NCBI GenBank assembly: GCA_035946955.1
Contig: DASYYE010000511.1
Location: 1-18,810 of the forward strand
DNA length: 18,810 bases
Direction of reading: 5' to 3'
DNA from: DASYYE01 sp035946955
GTDB lineage: Bacteria > Actinomycetota > Actinomycetes > Streptosporangiales > Streptosporangiaceae
Under the pieces are notes generated by a model that did not search any database, was not told where the DNA came from, and worked only from the letters and a program-made list of their open reading frames with translations. Shown here in pieces: positions 6,990 through 13,393 of this stretch. How positions within the stretch are numbered: the first letter of the stretch is position 1; every line of letters begins with the position of its first letter. The position numbers and the translations under genes were made by a program.

Positions 6990-7227
6990 CCCGGCCGAGT
7001 TCGAGCGGATCATCGCCCGGATCACCGAGTATATGACCGCTCAGCCCGGGTTTGTCGAGCACAGCCTCATGCGGTCGCTACGCAGGCCGGAAGTCTATGT
7101 GGAGATGGCACGGTGGACTGACGCGGACTCCCACCGCAAGGCGATGCAGGGCGAGGAGTTCCAGCGGCGGGTCCGCGAACTGTCCAGCGTCGCCCAGGCT
7201 GACCCGGACGTCTTCGCAGAGGTCTGA
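6952..7227 (+). CDS. Antibiotic biosynthesis monooxygenase (ABM) family protein
   Basis: A 91-residue ferredoxin-like alpha+beta protein of the ABM family. The family includes cofactor-free quinone-forming oxygenases (ActVA-ORF6, TcmH, SnoaB) and the angucycline ring-opening oxygenases JadG/GilOII. The recognisable core runs from INRLTV through the QPGFVEHSLMRS turn to VYVEMARWTDADSHRKAM, with Trp55 in the conserved strand end. A GTG start at 6952 is chosen because AGGAGGA at 6940-6946 is 5 nt upstream; the ATG at 6961 is less well placed. This start overlaps the ligase coding sequence by 38 bp. The most likely job is anthrone-to-quinone oxidation of the aglycone; a degradative or ring-cleaving role cannot be excluded. 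Confidence 0.8.
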   Translation: MATMINRLTVTGDPAEFERIIARITEYMTAQPGFVEHSLMRSLRRPEVYVEMARWTDADSHRKAMQGEEFQRRVRELSSVAQADPDVFAEV

Positions 7228-7263
7228 ACCTGGACGCGGTCACTGGTCGATGGGATGTGCGGC

Positions 7264-7291
7264 GGGGCGGTGGGCGCAATCCCACCCCCCC
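7264..7291. terminator. Hairpin between convergent operons
   Basis: An 11-position stem (7264-7274 with 7281-7291) has ten G-C or T-A pairs, one C-C mismatch and the loop CGCAAT. It lies between the stop at 7227 and the convergent stop at 7299, so it can terminate both operons. Its right arm is part of a run of ten C residues (7285-7294). Confidence 0.6.
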
Positions 7292-7298
7292 CCCGTGC

Positions 7299-7766
7299 TT
7301 ACGTGGCTGTTGTCTCAGGGCAGGTCGAGGGCAGGTCGTCACGTGTGACTCGGCGCGACCGGATGAGCCAGCGGCCGTCGGAGCGCACCAGCACGTCCTC
7401 GCACACGCAGGCGCGGTGCAGCCGAGTGGCCCCGCCCAGGGCCGTGGCCAGCACCAGCGCGTAACAGGAGACGTGCACGCTGCCGTCGTCCACCGGGTCC
7501 ACCGTCACCATGCCGTGCCAGTGCCGGTGGACTTCACCGGCGGCCTTCTGCTCGGCGGCGCTGCGGCGCACGCCGTCGGCGAGGGCCTGGCGGCCACGTG
7601 CCGGCTGCGGGGCCGACGGCAGCTGGAACTCCCCGTCGGGGGTGAACCCGTCCGCCCAGGCGTCCGCGTCACCCGCGTCGAGCAGGTGCATGTGTCGTGC
7701 GTAGAACTGGTTCACCTCGAAGTACAGCCGGGCCAGGTCGGTCTCGGCCGCGGTGGCTGTCATCAT
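7299..7766 (-). CDS. SnoaL-like (NTF2-fold) protein
   Basis: A 155-residue protein with the NTF2-like/SnoaL_4 pattern. An N-terminal helix region (LARLYFEVNQFYARHMHLLDAG) is followed by DADAWADGFTPDGEF, a RGRQALADGV helix, HRHWHGMVTVDP and the strand end DGRWLIRSRRV. This fold supplies polyketide cyclases, hydroxylase-like helpers and beta subunits of ring-hydroxylating dioxygenases. In aromatic polyketide clusters such small proteins act in ring closure or in tailoring hydroxylation. AAGGAG precedes tandem ATG codons at 7766 and 7763, and either may be used. It is the last gene of the minus-strand operon, 20 bp downstream of the PF04199 cyclase. The exact activity cannot be assigned. Confidence 0.75.
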   Translation of the reverse strand: MMTATAAETDLARLYFEVNQFYARHMHLLDAGDADAWADGFTPDGEFQLPSAPQPARGRQALADGVRRSAAEQKAAGEVHRHWHGMVTVDPVDDGSVHVSCYALVLATALGGATRLHRACVCEDVLVRSDGRWLIRSRRVTRDDLPSTCPETTAT

Positions 7767-7786
7767 GGGGCTCCTTTGCTCGCGGG

Positions 7787-8563
7787 TCAGTCGTTGACAA
7801 GGGCGACAGCCCGCGTCCACCCGGCACCGCCGCCCGCGATCTTCACGGGGAAGCATGTGACGATGAAGCCGGTGGGGCTGGGCAGCGCGTCGAGGTTGGC
7901 CAGCCGTTCGATCTGGCAGTAGGGCCGCCGCCGGCCAGCGAAATGAGCGGGCCATAGCACCGCCGGGTCGCCGCAGGACTGGTAGTTGCGGAGCATCGCG
8001 GTGAACGGGGCGTCGAGGCTGAACGCGTCCGTGCCGACCACACGCACCCCAGCGTCGAGGAGCAGGTCGACCGCGTGCCCGTCGAGTCCCACGAAGTCGC
8101 TGAAGTACGCCGGGGTGCCGACCAGCCGTGACGCGCCCGTGTGGAGCAGCACGATGTCCCCGGCCTGCAGTGTGTGGCCCGCCCGCGCCAGGGCGGCGCG
8201 CAGCTCTGCTGGACCTCCCGCCGAGCCAGGCGGCAGGCCGCTCAGGTCGAGGACCACCCCCGGCCCGTAGAACCATTCGAGCGGGAGCTGGTCGATGGTG
8301 GGCGGCGGCCCGTACTCGGTCACGGTGCCGTAGTGGGCGGGGGCGTCGACGTGGGTACCTGTGTGGCTGGTCAGCGTCAGCGTGTCGATGGACAGCAGTT
8401 CGCCGTATGGCAGCACCGCCGGGTCGAACTCGATGCCGAAGTGCTCGCGCATCTCCGCGCTCATGTGCTTCGCGCCGTCAGCGGGCGACAGCACCGTGTG
8501 CGACACCGGCTCCGGTTCCCAGCCACCAGCGTCGATAGGGGACGAGAGGTCGACAAACCGCAT
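7787..8563 (-). CDS. PF04199 polyketide cyclase (DpsY/SnoaM/OxyN/MtmY type)
   Basis: A 258-residue member of the kynurenine-formamidase-like cyclase family. The metal-binding signature HTGTHVDAPAHY is at 67-78, and the typical C-terminal CQIERLANLDALP segment is at 216-228. In anthracycline, tetracycline and aureolic acid pathways, relatives close the second/third or later rings of the polyketide. The start ATG overlaps the FAD monooxygenase stop by one base (TGATG), so translation is coupled. Together with the didomain aromatase it points to a linear four-ring scaffold rather than an angucycline, although this is inference from family relationships. An amidohydrolase function outside polyketide metabolism is unlikely in this context. 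Confidence 0.87.
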   Translation of the reverse strand: MRFVDLSSPIDAGGWEPEPVSHTVLSPADGAKHMSAEMREHFGIEFDPAVLPYGELLSIDTLTLTSHTGTHVDAPAHYGTVTEYGPPPTIDQLPLEWFYGPGVVLDLSGLPPGSAGGPAELRAALARAGHTLQAGDIVLLHTGASRLVGTPAYFSDFVGLDGHAVDLLLDAGVRVVGTDAFSLDAPFTAMLRNYQSCGDPAVLWPAHFAGRRRPYCQIERLANLDALPSPTGFIVTCFPVKIAGGGAGWTRAVALVND

Positions 8564-9795
8564 CAGCGCGCGCTCCTGCCTGCCGGGGCCATGAAGAGGC
8601 CGTCATGCACCGTGATGGCCGCGTTGCCGTAGGCCACCTTGGTGGTCAGGTGGCGGTATGCGGGCGTGTGCGCGAGCACCGCCACCGCCTTCGGCCGGAT
8701 GAAGTCGGCGACCGGGCTCGCCGAGAACATCGCTCTGCTCTGGATGACCTGGAACTTCAGCACCGACTTGATGTCGCGGCGCCGGGCACGGATGTAGCGG
8801 TCCACGGCGCCGGTCTCCTCCCCTGCCGCTTCCGCGACGAGCGCCGGGTGCAGAGCCACCGCGTCCTGGATCGCGAGGTTGATGCCCTGCGCCCCCAGCG
8901 GGCTGTGGGTGTGTGCCGCGTCGCCGATGAGGACCAGGCCCGGCTCCGCCCACTGGCGTGCCTCGCCAGCGAAGACATCGAGCAGGCTGAGTTTGTCGAG
9001 CCCAGTCAGGCAGTCCCTGACGGTGGCGGCGTAGGCAGGGAGCGCCCGGCCGACCCCGTCCGCGACCGCGCCCACTCCGACCTCGGTGACCTGCTGGTAC
9101 GTGCCGTGCGGCAGGCTCCAGCCGATCTGCACCTGGTCAGGGTAGGAGCGGTGGATCAGCACGGGGTTGCCGCCACCCCGGACGACCTGGACCGTGGCTG
9201 GCGCGCAGTCTCCCGCGGGCACCTTGAACCACAGGAGGTCGTGGCTGAACACCTCCAGCCGGTCGTAGCCGATGTCAGCGAGGCGCCGGACCTTGGAGTA
9301 GCGCCCATCGGCACCAACCACCCAGCCCGCGTGGATTGACCGGGAGCCGCCGTCGCCGTGCACGGTCACACCGCGGACCCGCCCGGCTTCCCGGATCAGG
9401 CCGCTCACCCGGGTACCGCCGAGGTAGGTGAACCCTGGGTAGTCGTGGCAGCGCTCGAGCAGTTCGGCGAGCACGTGCTGTTGCGGGATGCTGAGCAGCC
9501 GGTCGTACGGCGGCGGGAGTCGCCGGTAGTCCACGTCGAAGAGCACGCGCCCGCCGTCGCGGAGCTGGAAGCCGGTCAGCTCGTGGCTGCCGCGCTCACG
9601 GGCGCCGTCCAGCACGCCGAGCTGGGCGAGCAGCCGCTGCCCGCCGGGCTGGAGGATCTCGCCGCGGTACTCGCGCGCCAGCGACCCGCTGCGCTCGACC
9701 AGCACGGTCGACAAGCCCGAGCGGACCAGCAGCAGGCTCAGCGTCAGCCCGGCGGGGCCGGCACCGACCACGCAGACATCGGCGGTGGTGTCCAT
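8563..9795 (-). CDS. FAD-dependent aromatic monooxygenase
   Basis: A 410-residue flavoprotein of the p-hydroxybenzoate-hydroxylase fold. The Rossmann motif GAGPAG is at 11-16, the ERSGSLAREYRGEILQPGG region binds FAD, the DG-motif GADGRYSKVR is at 161-170, and the GD-motif IGDAAHTHSPLGAQGIN is at 290-306. It lacks the extra C-terminal thioredoxin-like domain of the ~500-residue PgaE/OxyS/MtmOIV group and is therefore the short form. It probably hydroxylates the aglycone with NAD(P)H and O2; which carbon is not deducible. The ATG at 9795 is preceded by GGAGGA and lies 12 bp after the SDR stop. Its stop overlaps the cyclase start. Confidence 0.88.
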   Translation of the reverse strand: MDTTADVCVVGAGPAGLTLSLLLVRSGLSTVLVERSGSLAREYRGEILQPGGQRLLAQLGVLDGARERGSHELTGFQLRDGGRVLFDVDYRRLPPPYDRLLSIPQQHVLAELLERCHDYPGFTYLGGTRVSGLIREAGRVRGVTVHGDGGSRSIHAGWVVGADGRYSKVRRLADIGYDRLEVFSHDLLWFKVPAGDCAPATVQVVRGGGNPVLIHRSYPDQVQIGWSLPHGTYQQVTEVGVGAVADGVGRALPAYAATVRDCLTGLDKLSLLDVFAGEARQWAEPGLVLIGDAAHTHSPLGAQGINLAIQDAVALHPALVAEAAGEETGAVDRYIRARRRDIKSVLKFQVIQSRAMFSASPVADFIRPKAVAVLAHTPAYRHLTTKVAYGNAAITVHDGLFMAPAGRSAR

Positions 9796-9807
9796 CTGCT
9801 CCTCCCC

Positions 9808-10665
9808 TCATGCCGGCAGGCTGAAGCCGCCGTCAGCGGTGATCACCTGCCCGTGGACCCACCGCGCCTCGTCGGTGCACAGCAGTGCGACGACGTCGGC
9901 GACGTCGTCTGGCCGGGTGAGCCGGCCAGCGGGCGTGCGTGCGGCCACCGCCGCGGCGGCGCGGTCGTCAGCGTCGCCTGGGACGGCCCGGGCGTCACCG
10001 TTCCCATCGGCGGACGCCGGGTCACTGCCACCCACCGGGTGCTTGGCGAGCTTGGCGGTGGCGACCGCGTTGACGGTGATGGCCCGCGGCGCCAGCTCGA
10101 CGGCGAGGTAGCGGACGGTGCTTTCGAGCGCTGCTTTGGCGGCGCCCAGCCCCACGTAGCGGGGCACGACGCGGTGCGCGCCGTTGCTGGAGACTGCGAC
10201 CACCCGGCCCCGCCCGGGACGCAGCCGGGTGGCCAGCAGCGGAGCGGCCCCCAGCAGCGGGAGCACCGCTGCCGAGAACTCGCGCAGCACACCCTCGGCT
10301 GATGCGGCCAGCGTGGCCGCAGGGCAGAAGACCGCCACGTTGTGGACGTAGATGTCGAGACCGCTGCCCGCGGGGTGGCTGTCCTCGACCAGCCGCGCCA
10401 GGGCCGTGGGGTCGCAGACGTCGGCTTTGACCGCCCGTACGGTGCCCGGCAGCCCAGCGAGGTTCCGGCACGCCTGCCCAGCCGACTCGTCGTCGTGGGC
10501 GTAGTTGATGACCACGTCGCAGCCGCTGGCACAGAGCTTGCGGGCGATCGCGTGGCCGAGCCCACGCGTGCCACCGGTCACGACCGCACGGCGTCCTGTC
10601 AAGGACAGCCCGCCGGTCTCTTCCCGGCTCAGGCTGAGGCCCTGCGGTGCTTCCGCGACAGGCAC
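9808..10665 (-). CDS. Short-chain dehydrogenase/reductase, FabL-like Y-x6-K type
   Basis: A 285-residue SDR. The cofactor loop TGGTRGLG is at 30-37 and the catalytic-region serines 159-160 lie in AVSSNGAH. The expected YxxxK is absent: the position four before Lys177 is Leu173, while Tyr170 sits seven before it, giving Y-x6-K. That spacing, and the flanking SS-NGAHRVVPRYVG and TPAGRL...GQVITADGG segments, resemble enoyl-ACP reductase III (FabL) rather than ActIII-type ketoreductases. About 22 extra N-terminal residues and an acidic insertion (about 211-238) are unlike the core family. It may reduce an enone or quinone-like C=C rather than a ketone, but activity is inferred only. The GTG at 10665 follows a GAGGAGG site; the gap to the upstream methyltransferase gene is 27 bp. 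Confidence 0.82.
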   Translation of the reverse strand: MPVAEAPQGLSLSREETGGLSLTGRRAVVTGGTRGLGHAIARKLCASGCDVVINYAHDDESAGQACRNLAGLPGTVRAVKADVCDPTALARLVEDSHPAGSGLDIYVHNVAVFCPAATLAASAEGVLREFSAAVLPLLGAAPLLATRLRPGRGRVVAVSSNGAHRVVPRYVGLGAAKAALESTVRYLAVELAPRAITVNAVATAKLAKHPVGGSDPASADGNGDARAVPGDADDRAAAAVAARTPAGRLTRPDDVADVVALLCTDEARWVHGQVITADGGFSLPA

Positions 10666-10692
10666 GGTCCCTCCTCGGTGTGGCGTAGGTGC

Positions 10693-11889
10693 TCAGCTGG
10701 CGGACGCGGTCACCGGCTCGGCGACCAGCTCGTCGAACGAGTGCGGGATCCAGGGCGGGATGCCGCCCTCGGCGTTGGTGCCTTTCTCGACGAACGCGAT
10801 GTTGTGGTGGATGTGGACACCGGTGACCAGCGCGCTCGCCTGGCCGGCGGGGCCGACGTCCGCGCTCCACTCCTCGTGGTGCACCGCGTCCACCAGTGAC
10901 TTCAGCAGCCCGAGTGAGGTCGAAGGCCCGGCGGCACTACCGGTCTCCCCGCCGAACCCCGGGCAGTAGGAGGTCCAGAGGTCTTCGATGACGTACACGC
11001 CGCCAGCGCGGACGTGTGGCAGGAGCGCCTGGAACGAGGTGAGGATGTGTTCGTTGATGTGGCTGCCGTCGTCGATCACGACGTCGAACGGCCCGTAGCG
11101 TTCCGCTACCCCGGCGAGGTAACCGGGGTCGTTCTGATCGCCGGTGAGCGTGGTTATGCGAGGCTGGTCGAGGCCGTGCTTGTCGAACACGTCCAGCCCG
11201 AACACCAGCCCACGGGGGAAGTACCGCTTCCACATCAGCAGCGACTCGCCTCCCGCTGACGGGTCCTTGTACCCGCCGATCCCGATCTCGAGCACCCGGA
11301 CCGGCTGGTCACGAAGCGGGCCGAGGAACCGCTCGTAGTGCGGGGTGAACCAGTGCAGCAGGCCCCACTTGTCCGATCCGTAGCGGACCGCGAGCTCACC
11401 GAGGTCGGGCGCCCGGCCGCGGCAGGGCCGCAGGACGGTGTCGACCGCCTGGCCGATGGACGGCCACACCTCACGCAGTGAGCTGGCGTAGCGCTCGCGC
11501 ACCGCGGGGCGCTCAAGCAGCAACTCGGTCCGGTGGGTACCGGTGGCCCGGCCGGCCTGCGGCCCGTACAGCAGCCGGGCCAGCTCGGCAAGCTCGAACT
11601 CCAGCCGGACGCAGGCGGTCTCCAGGGCGCGCGGGACGGCACGGACAGGCTGCCCGGCGGCCACCGTGAACGTGTGGGTCTCGCGGTGCGCACCATGCGT
11701 GAGGTCGAGAAGTACATGCATCTCGTGCGGGTTGAGCGCGGGGTCGCTGCGGAATGCGATCTCGCTGACGAGGAGGGCAGCCACTTCCGGTGGGTCCAGG
11801 TCACGCAGGGCGCGGTCGAGTCCGGCCTGGCCGCCGCCGACGGCGAGGATCAGCCGTTCGGCAGTTGCGGTGTCTCTGTCCAGGCTCAT
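10693..11889 (-). CDS. MycE/ElmM-type sugar O-methyltransferase
   Basis: A 398-residue protein matching the MycE/TylE family (MycE is about 399 residues). A separate N-terminal domain (1-160) precedes a Rossmann SAM-binding domain with VRVLEIGIGGYKDP at 197-210. The acidic GLDVF strand is at 231-235, DVVIDDGSH at 269-277 and YVIEDLW at 299-305. Asp274, His277, Glu302 and Asp303 align with the Mg-binding and catalytic Asp275, His278, Glu303 and Asp304 of MycE. MycE methylates the 2-hydroxyl of a 6-deoxyhexose; elloramycin and steffimycin use relatives on L-rhamnose. A 2-O-methyltransferase role on a rhamnose-type sugar is therefore likely. It is the first gene of the minus-strand operon, with GAGGAG 8 nt before the ATG and a candidate activator site just upstream. 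Confidence 0.88.
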   Translation of the reverse strand: MSLDRDTATAERLILAVGGGQAGLDRALRDLDPPEVAALLVSEIAFRSDPALNPHEMHVLLDLTHGAHRETHTFTVAAGQPVRAVPRALETACVRLEFELAELARLLYGPQAGRATGTHRTELLLERPAVRERYASSLREVWPSIGQAVDTVLRPCRGRAPDLGELAVRYGSDKWGLLHWFTPHYERFLGPLRDQPVRVLEIGIGGYKDPSAGGESLLMWKRYFPRGLVFGLDVFDKHGLDQPRITTLTGDQNDPGYLAGVAERYGPFDVVIDDGSHINEHILTSFQALLPHVRAGGVYVIEDLWTSYCPGFGGETGSAAGPSTSLGLLKSLVDAVHHEEWSADVGPAGQASALVTGVHIHHNIAFVEKGTNAEGGIPPWIPHSFDELVAEPVTASAS

Positions 11890-11930
11890 ATGGCCAGCTC
11901 CTCGTCACGGTCAGGGGCATTCACCGGCAC

Positions 11931-11962
11931 AGGCTCACAGTGGCGGCTCAAGGCGCCCTCGA
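11931..11962 (-). promoter_or_regulatory. Candidate SARP site and -10 for the minus-strand tailoring operon
   Basis: Read on the minus strand: TCGAGGG (11962-11956), spacer CGCC, TTGAGCC (11951-11945), then 8 nt, then the -10-like hexamer GAGCCT (11936-11931). The heptamers share T-C/T-GAG with an 11-bp period, which is the geometry of SARP activator (ActII-ORF4/DnrI) operators. Predicted transcription would begin near 11924, about 35 nt before the methyltransferase ATG at 11889. Confidence 0.6.
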
Positions 11963-11995
11963 AGGGGGGTACAGCCCCCTGACCACCAGCACCGG

Positions 11996-12027
11996 TTGAG
12001 TCCGGCTCGAGACCCCGCGCCGACCAT
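11996..12027 (+). promoter_or_regulatory. Candidate SARP site and -10 for the minimal PKS operon
   Basis: TTGAGTC (11996-12002), spacer CGGC, TCGAGAC (12007-12013), then 8 nt, then the -10-like hexamer GACCAT (12022-12027). The two heptamers are identical at 5 of 7 positions with an 11-bp period. Predicted transcription start is near 12034, giving a leader of about 70 nt that includes the GGGRCAC repeats. It is oriented away from the equivalent minus-strand site 33 bp to its left. Confidence 0.6.
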
Positions 12028-12047
12028 GGGGGCTGCACCGCCACAGC

Positions 12048-12088
12048 GGGACACGGGGCACAGGGCACGACGGGACACGGGGCACGAC
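12048..12088 (+). repeat. Short tandem repeats (GGGRCAC heptamers) in the KS-alpha leader
   Basis: Five near-identical heptamers are present: GGGACAC 12048-12054, GGGGCAC 12055-12061, AGGGCAC 12062-12068, GGGACAC 12072-12078 and GGGGCAC 12079-12085. GAC follows the third and fifth copies. A 15-bp block CGGGACACGGGGCAC is repeated exactly at 12047-12061 and 12071-12085 (24-bp period). The array ends directly before the ribosome binding site GGGAGG at 12089-12094. Function unknown. Confidence 0.8.
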
Positions 12089-12103
12089 GGGAGGCGGTGA
12101 GGA

Positions 12104-13393
12104 GTGGACACGCTGGATCGGCGGGTGGCCCTCACGGGAATGGGCGTGGTTGCCCCGGGCGGCCTTGGAGTGAAGGGGTTCTGGGAGCTCATCACCTCCG
12201 GGGCGACAGCCACCAGGAGGATCTCCTTCTTCGACCCCTCGCCGTTCAGGTCCCAGGTCGCTGCCGAATGTGACTTCGACCCCGCCCGTGAGGGGCTGAC
12301 ACCCCAGGAGGTACGGCGGATGGACCGTGCCGCGCAGTTCGCTGTCGTGGCGGCACGGGAGGCGCTCGCTGACGCCGCGGCCGAGGAGGGGGACTGTGAC
12401 CCGGCCAGGCTGGGTGTGACGATCGGGAGCGCGGTGGGCTGCACCATCAGCCTGGAGCAGGAATACGTCGTCGTCAGCAACGGCGGGCAGGAGTGGCTGG
12501 TCGACCACTCTTACGTGGTCCCTCACCTGCATGACTACCTCGTCCCCAGCTCCATCGCCGCCGAGGTGGCGTGGGCGGCGGAGGCCGAGGGCCCAGTGGC
12601 CCTGCTGTCGACCGGGTGCACGTCGGGCATTGACGCGGTCGGCCATGCCGCGGCCCTGATCAGGGAAGGGTCGGCCGACATGATGGTCGCGGGCGCCACG
12701 GACGCGCCCATCTCACCGATCACGTTGGCCTGCTTCGACGCCATCAAGGCAACCACCCCCCGCAACAGCGACCCGGCCCGCGCCTCCCGGCCCTTCGACC
12801 GGTCACGGAACGGGTTCGTGCTCGGGGAGGGCGCCGCGGTCTTCGTCCTGGAGGACCTCGCCCTCGCCAGACAGCGCGGGGCGCATGTGTACGCGGAGGT
12901 CGCGGGCTTCGCCACCCGCTGCAACGCCTACCACATGACGGGGCTGCGGTCTGACGGCGCGGAGATGGCGGAGGCCATCACCGCCGCGATGGCGCAGGCC
13001 GGGACCGCTCCTGCGGACATCGGTTACGTCAATGCGCATGGCTCCGGGACCAAGCAGAACGACCGTCACGAGACCGCGGCGTTCAAACGCAGCCTCGGTG
13101 ACCGCGCCTACCAGGTGCCGGTGAGCTCGATCAAGTCGATGATCGGGCATTCGCTGGGGGCGATCGGCTCGATCGAGGTCGCCGCGTCGGTGCTGGCGAT
13201 CGAGCACGGGGTCATCCCGCCCACAGCCAACCTGGAAGAGCCCGACCCCGAGTGCGACCTGGACTACGTGCCGCAGGTGGCGAGGCAACAGGCCGTGGAC
13301 ACCGTGCTGACCGTGGGGAGCGGCTTCGGCGGGTTCCAGTCCGCGATGGTCCTGACCAGGTCCGGGGCGGCCAGCACGCAGGCGCTGACATGA
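12104..13393 (+). CDS. Type II PKS ketosynthase alpha (KS-alpha)
   Basis: A 429-residue beta-ketoacyl synthase, the condensing subunit of the minimal PKS. The nucleophile is Cys172 in LSTGCTSGIDA, with His312 (VNAHGSGT), Lys344 (SSIKSMIGHS) and His349 completing the thiolase-fold active site. The thiolase-fold start RRVALTGMGVVAPGG is at residues 6-20. It extends an acetyl/acyl starter with malonyl units on the ACP, as a heterodimer with the chain length factor encoded next. The GTG at 12104 is chosen because GGGAGG at 12089-12094 is 9 nt upstream and the protein then begins just before the conserved RRV strand. The ATGA overlap with the next gene couples translation. The promoter region contains a candidate activator site. 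Confidence 0.97.
   Translation: MDTLDRRVALTGMGVVAPGGLGVKGFWELITSGATATRRISFFDPSPFRSQVAAECDFDPAREGLTPQEVRRMDRAAQFAVVAAREALADAAAEEGDCDPARLGVTIGSAVGCTISLEQEYVVVSNGGQEWLVDHSYVVPHLHDYLVPSSIAAEVAWAAEAEGPVALLSTGCTSGIDAVGHAAALIREGSADMMVAGATDAPISPITLACFDAIKATTPRNSDPARASRPFDRSRNGFVLGEGAAVFVLEDLALARQRGAHVYAEVAGFATRCNAYHMTGLRSDGAEMAEAITAAMAQAGTAPADIGYVNAHGSGTKQNDRHETAAFKRSLGDRAYQVPVSSIKSMIGHSLGAIGSIEVAASVLAIEHGVIPPTANLEEPDPECDLDYVPQVARQQAVDTVLTVGSGFGGFQSAMVLTRSGAASTQALT

Noticed and set aside
7285..7294. Run of ten C residues as a phase-variable or slippage element
   Set aside because: It lies between convergent stop codons and within a terminator stem, so a length change would not alter any protein. It may be a sequencing-error-prone tract.
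7767..8276. In-frame extension of the SnoaL-like protein to 325 residues
   Set aside because: It is antisense-frame low-complexity sequence inside the PF04199 cyclase gene; the tandem ATG with AAGGAG at 7766 is the natural start.
11963..11980. Inverted repeat AGGGGG-N6-CCCCCT in the divergent promoter region as a terminator or operator
   Set aside because: Only 6 bp, all but one G-C in a GC-rich genome, and partly overlapping the candidate activator region; insufficient to call separately.
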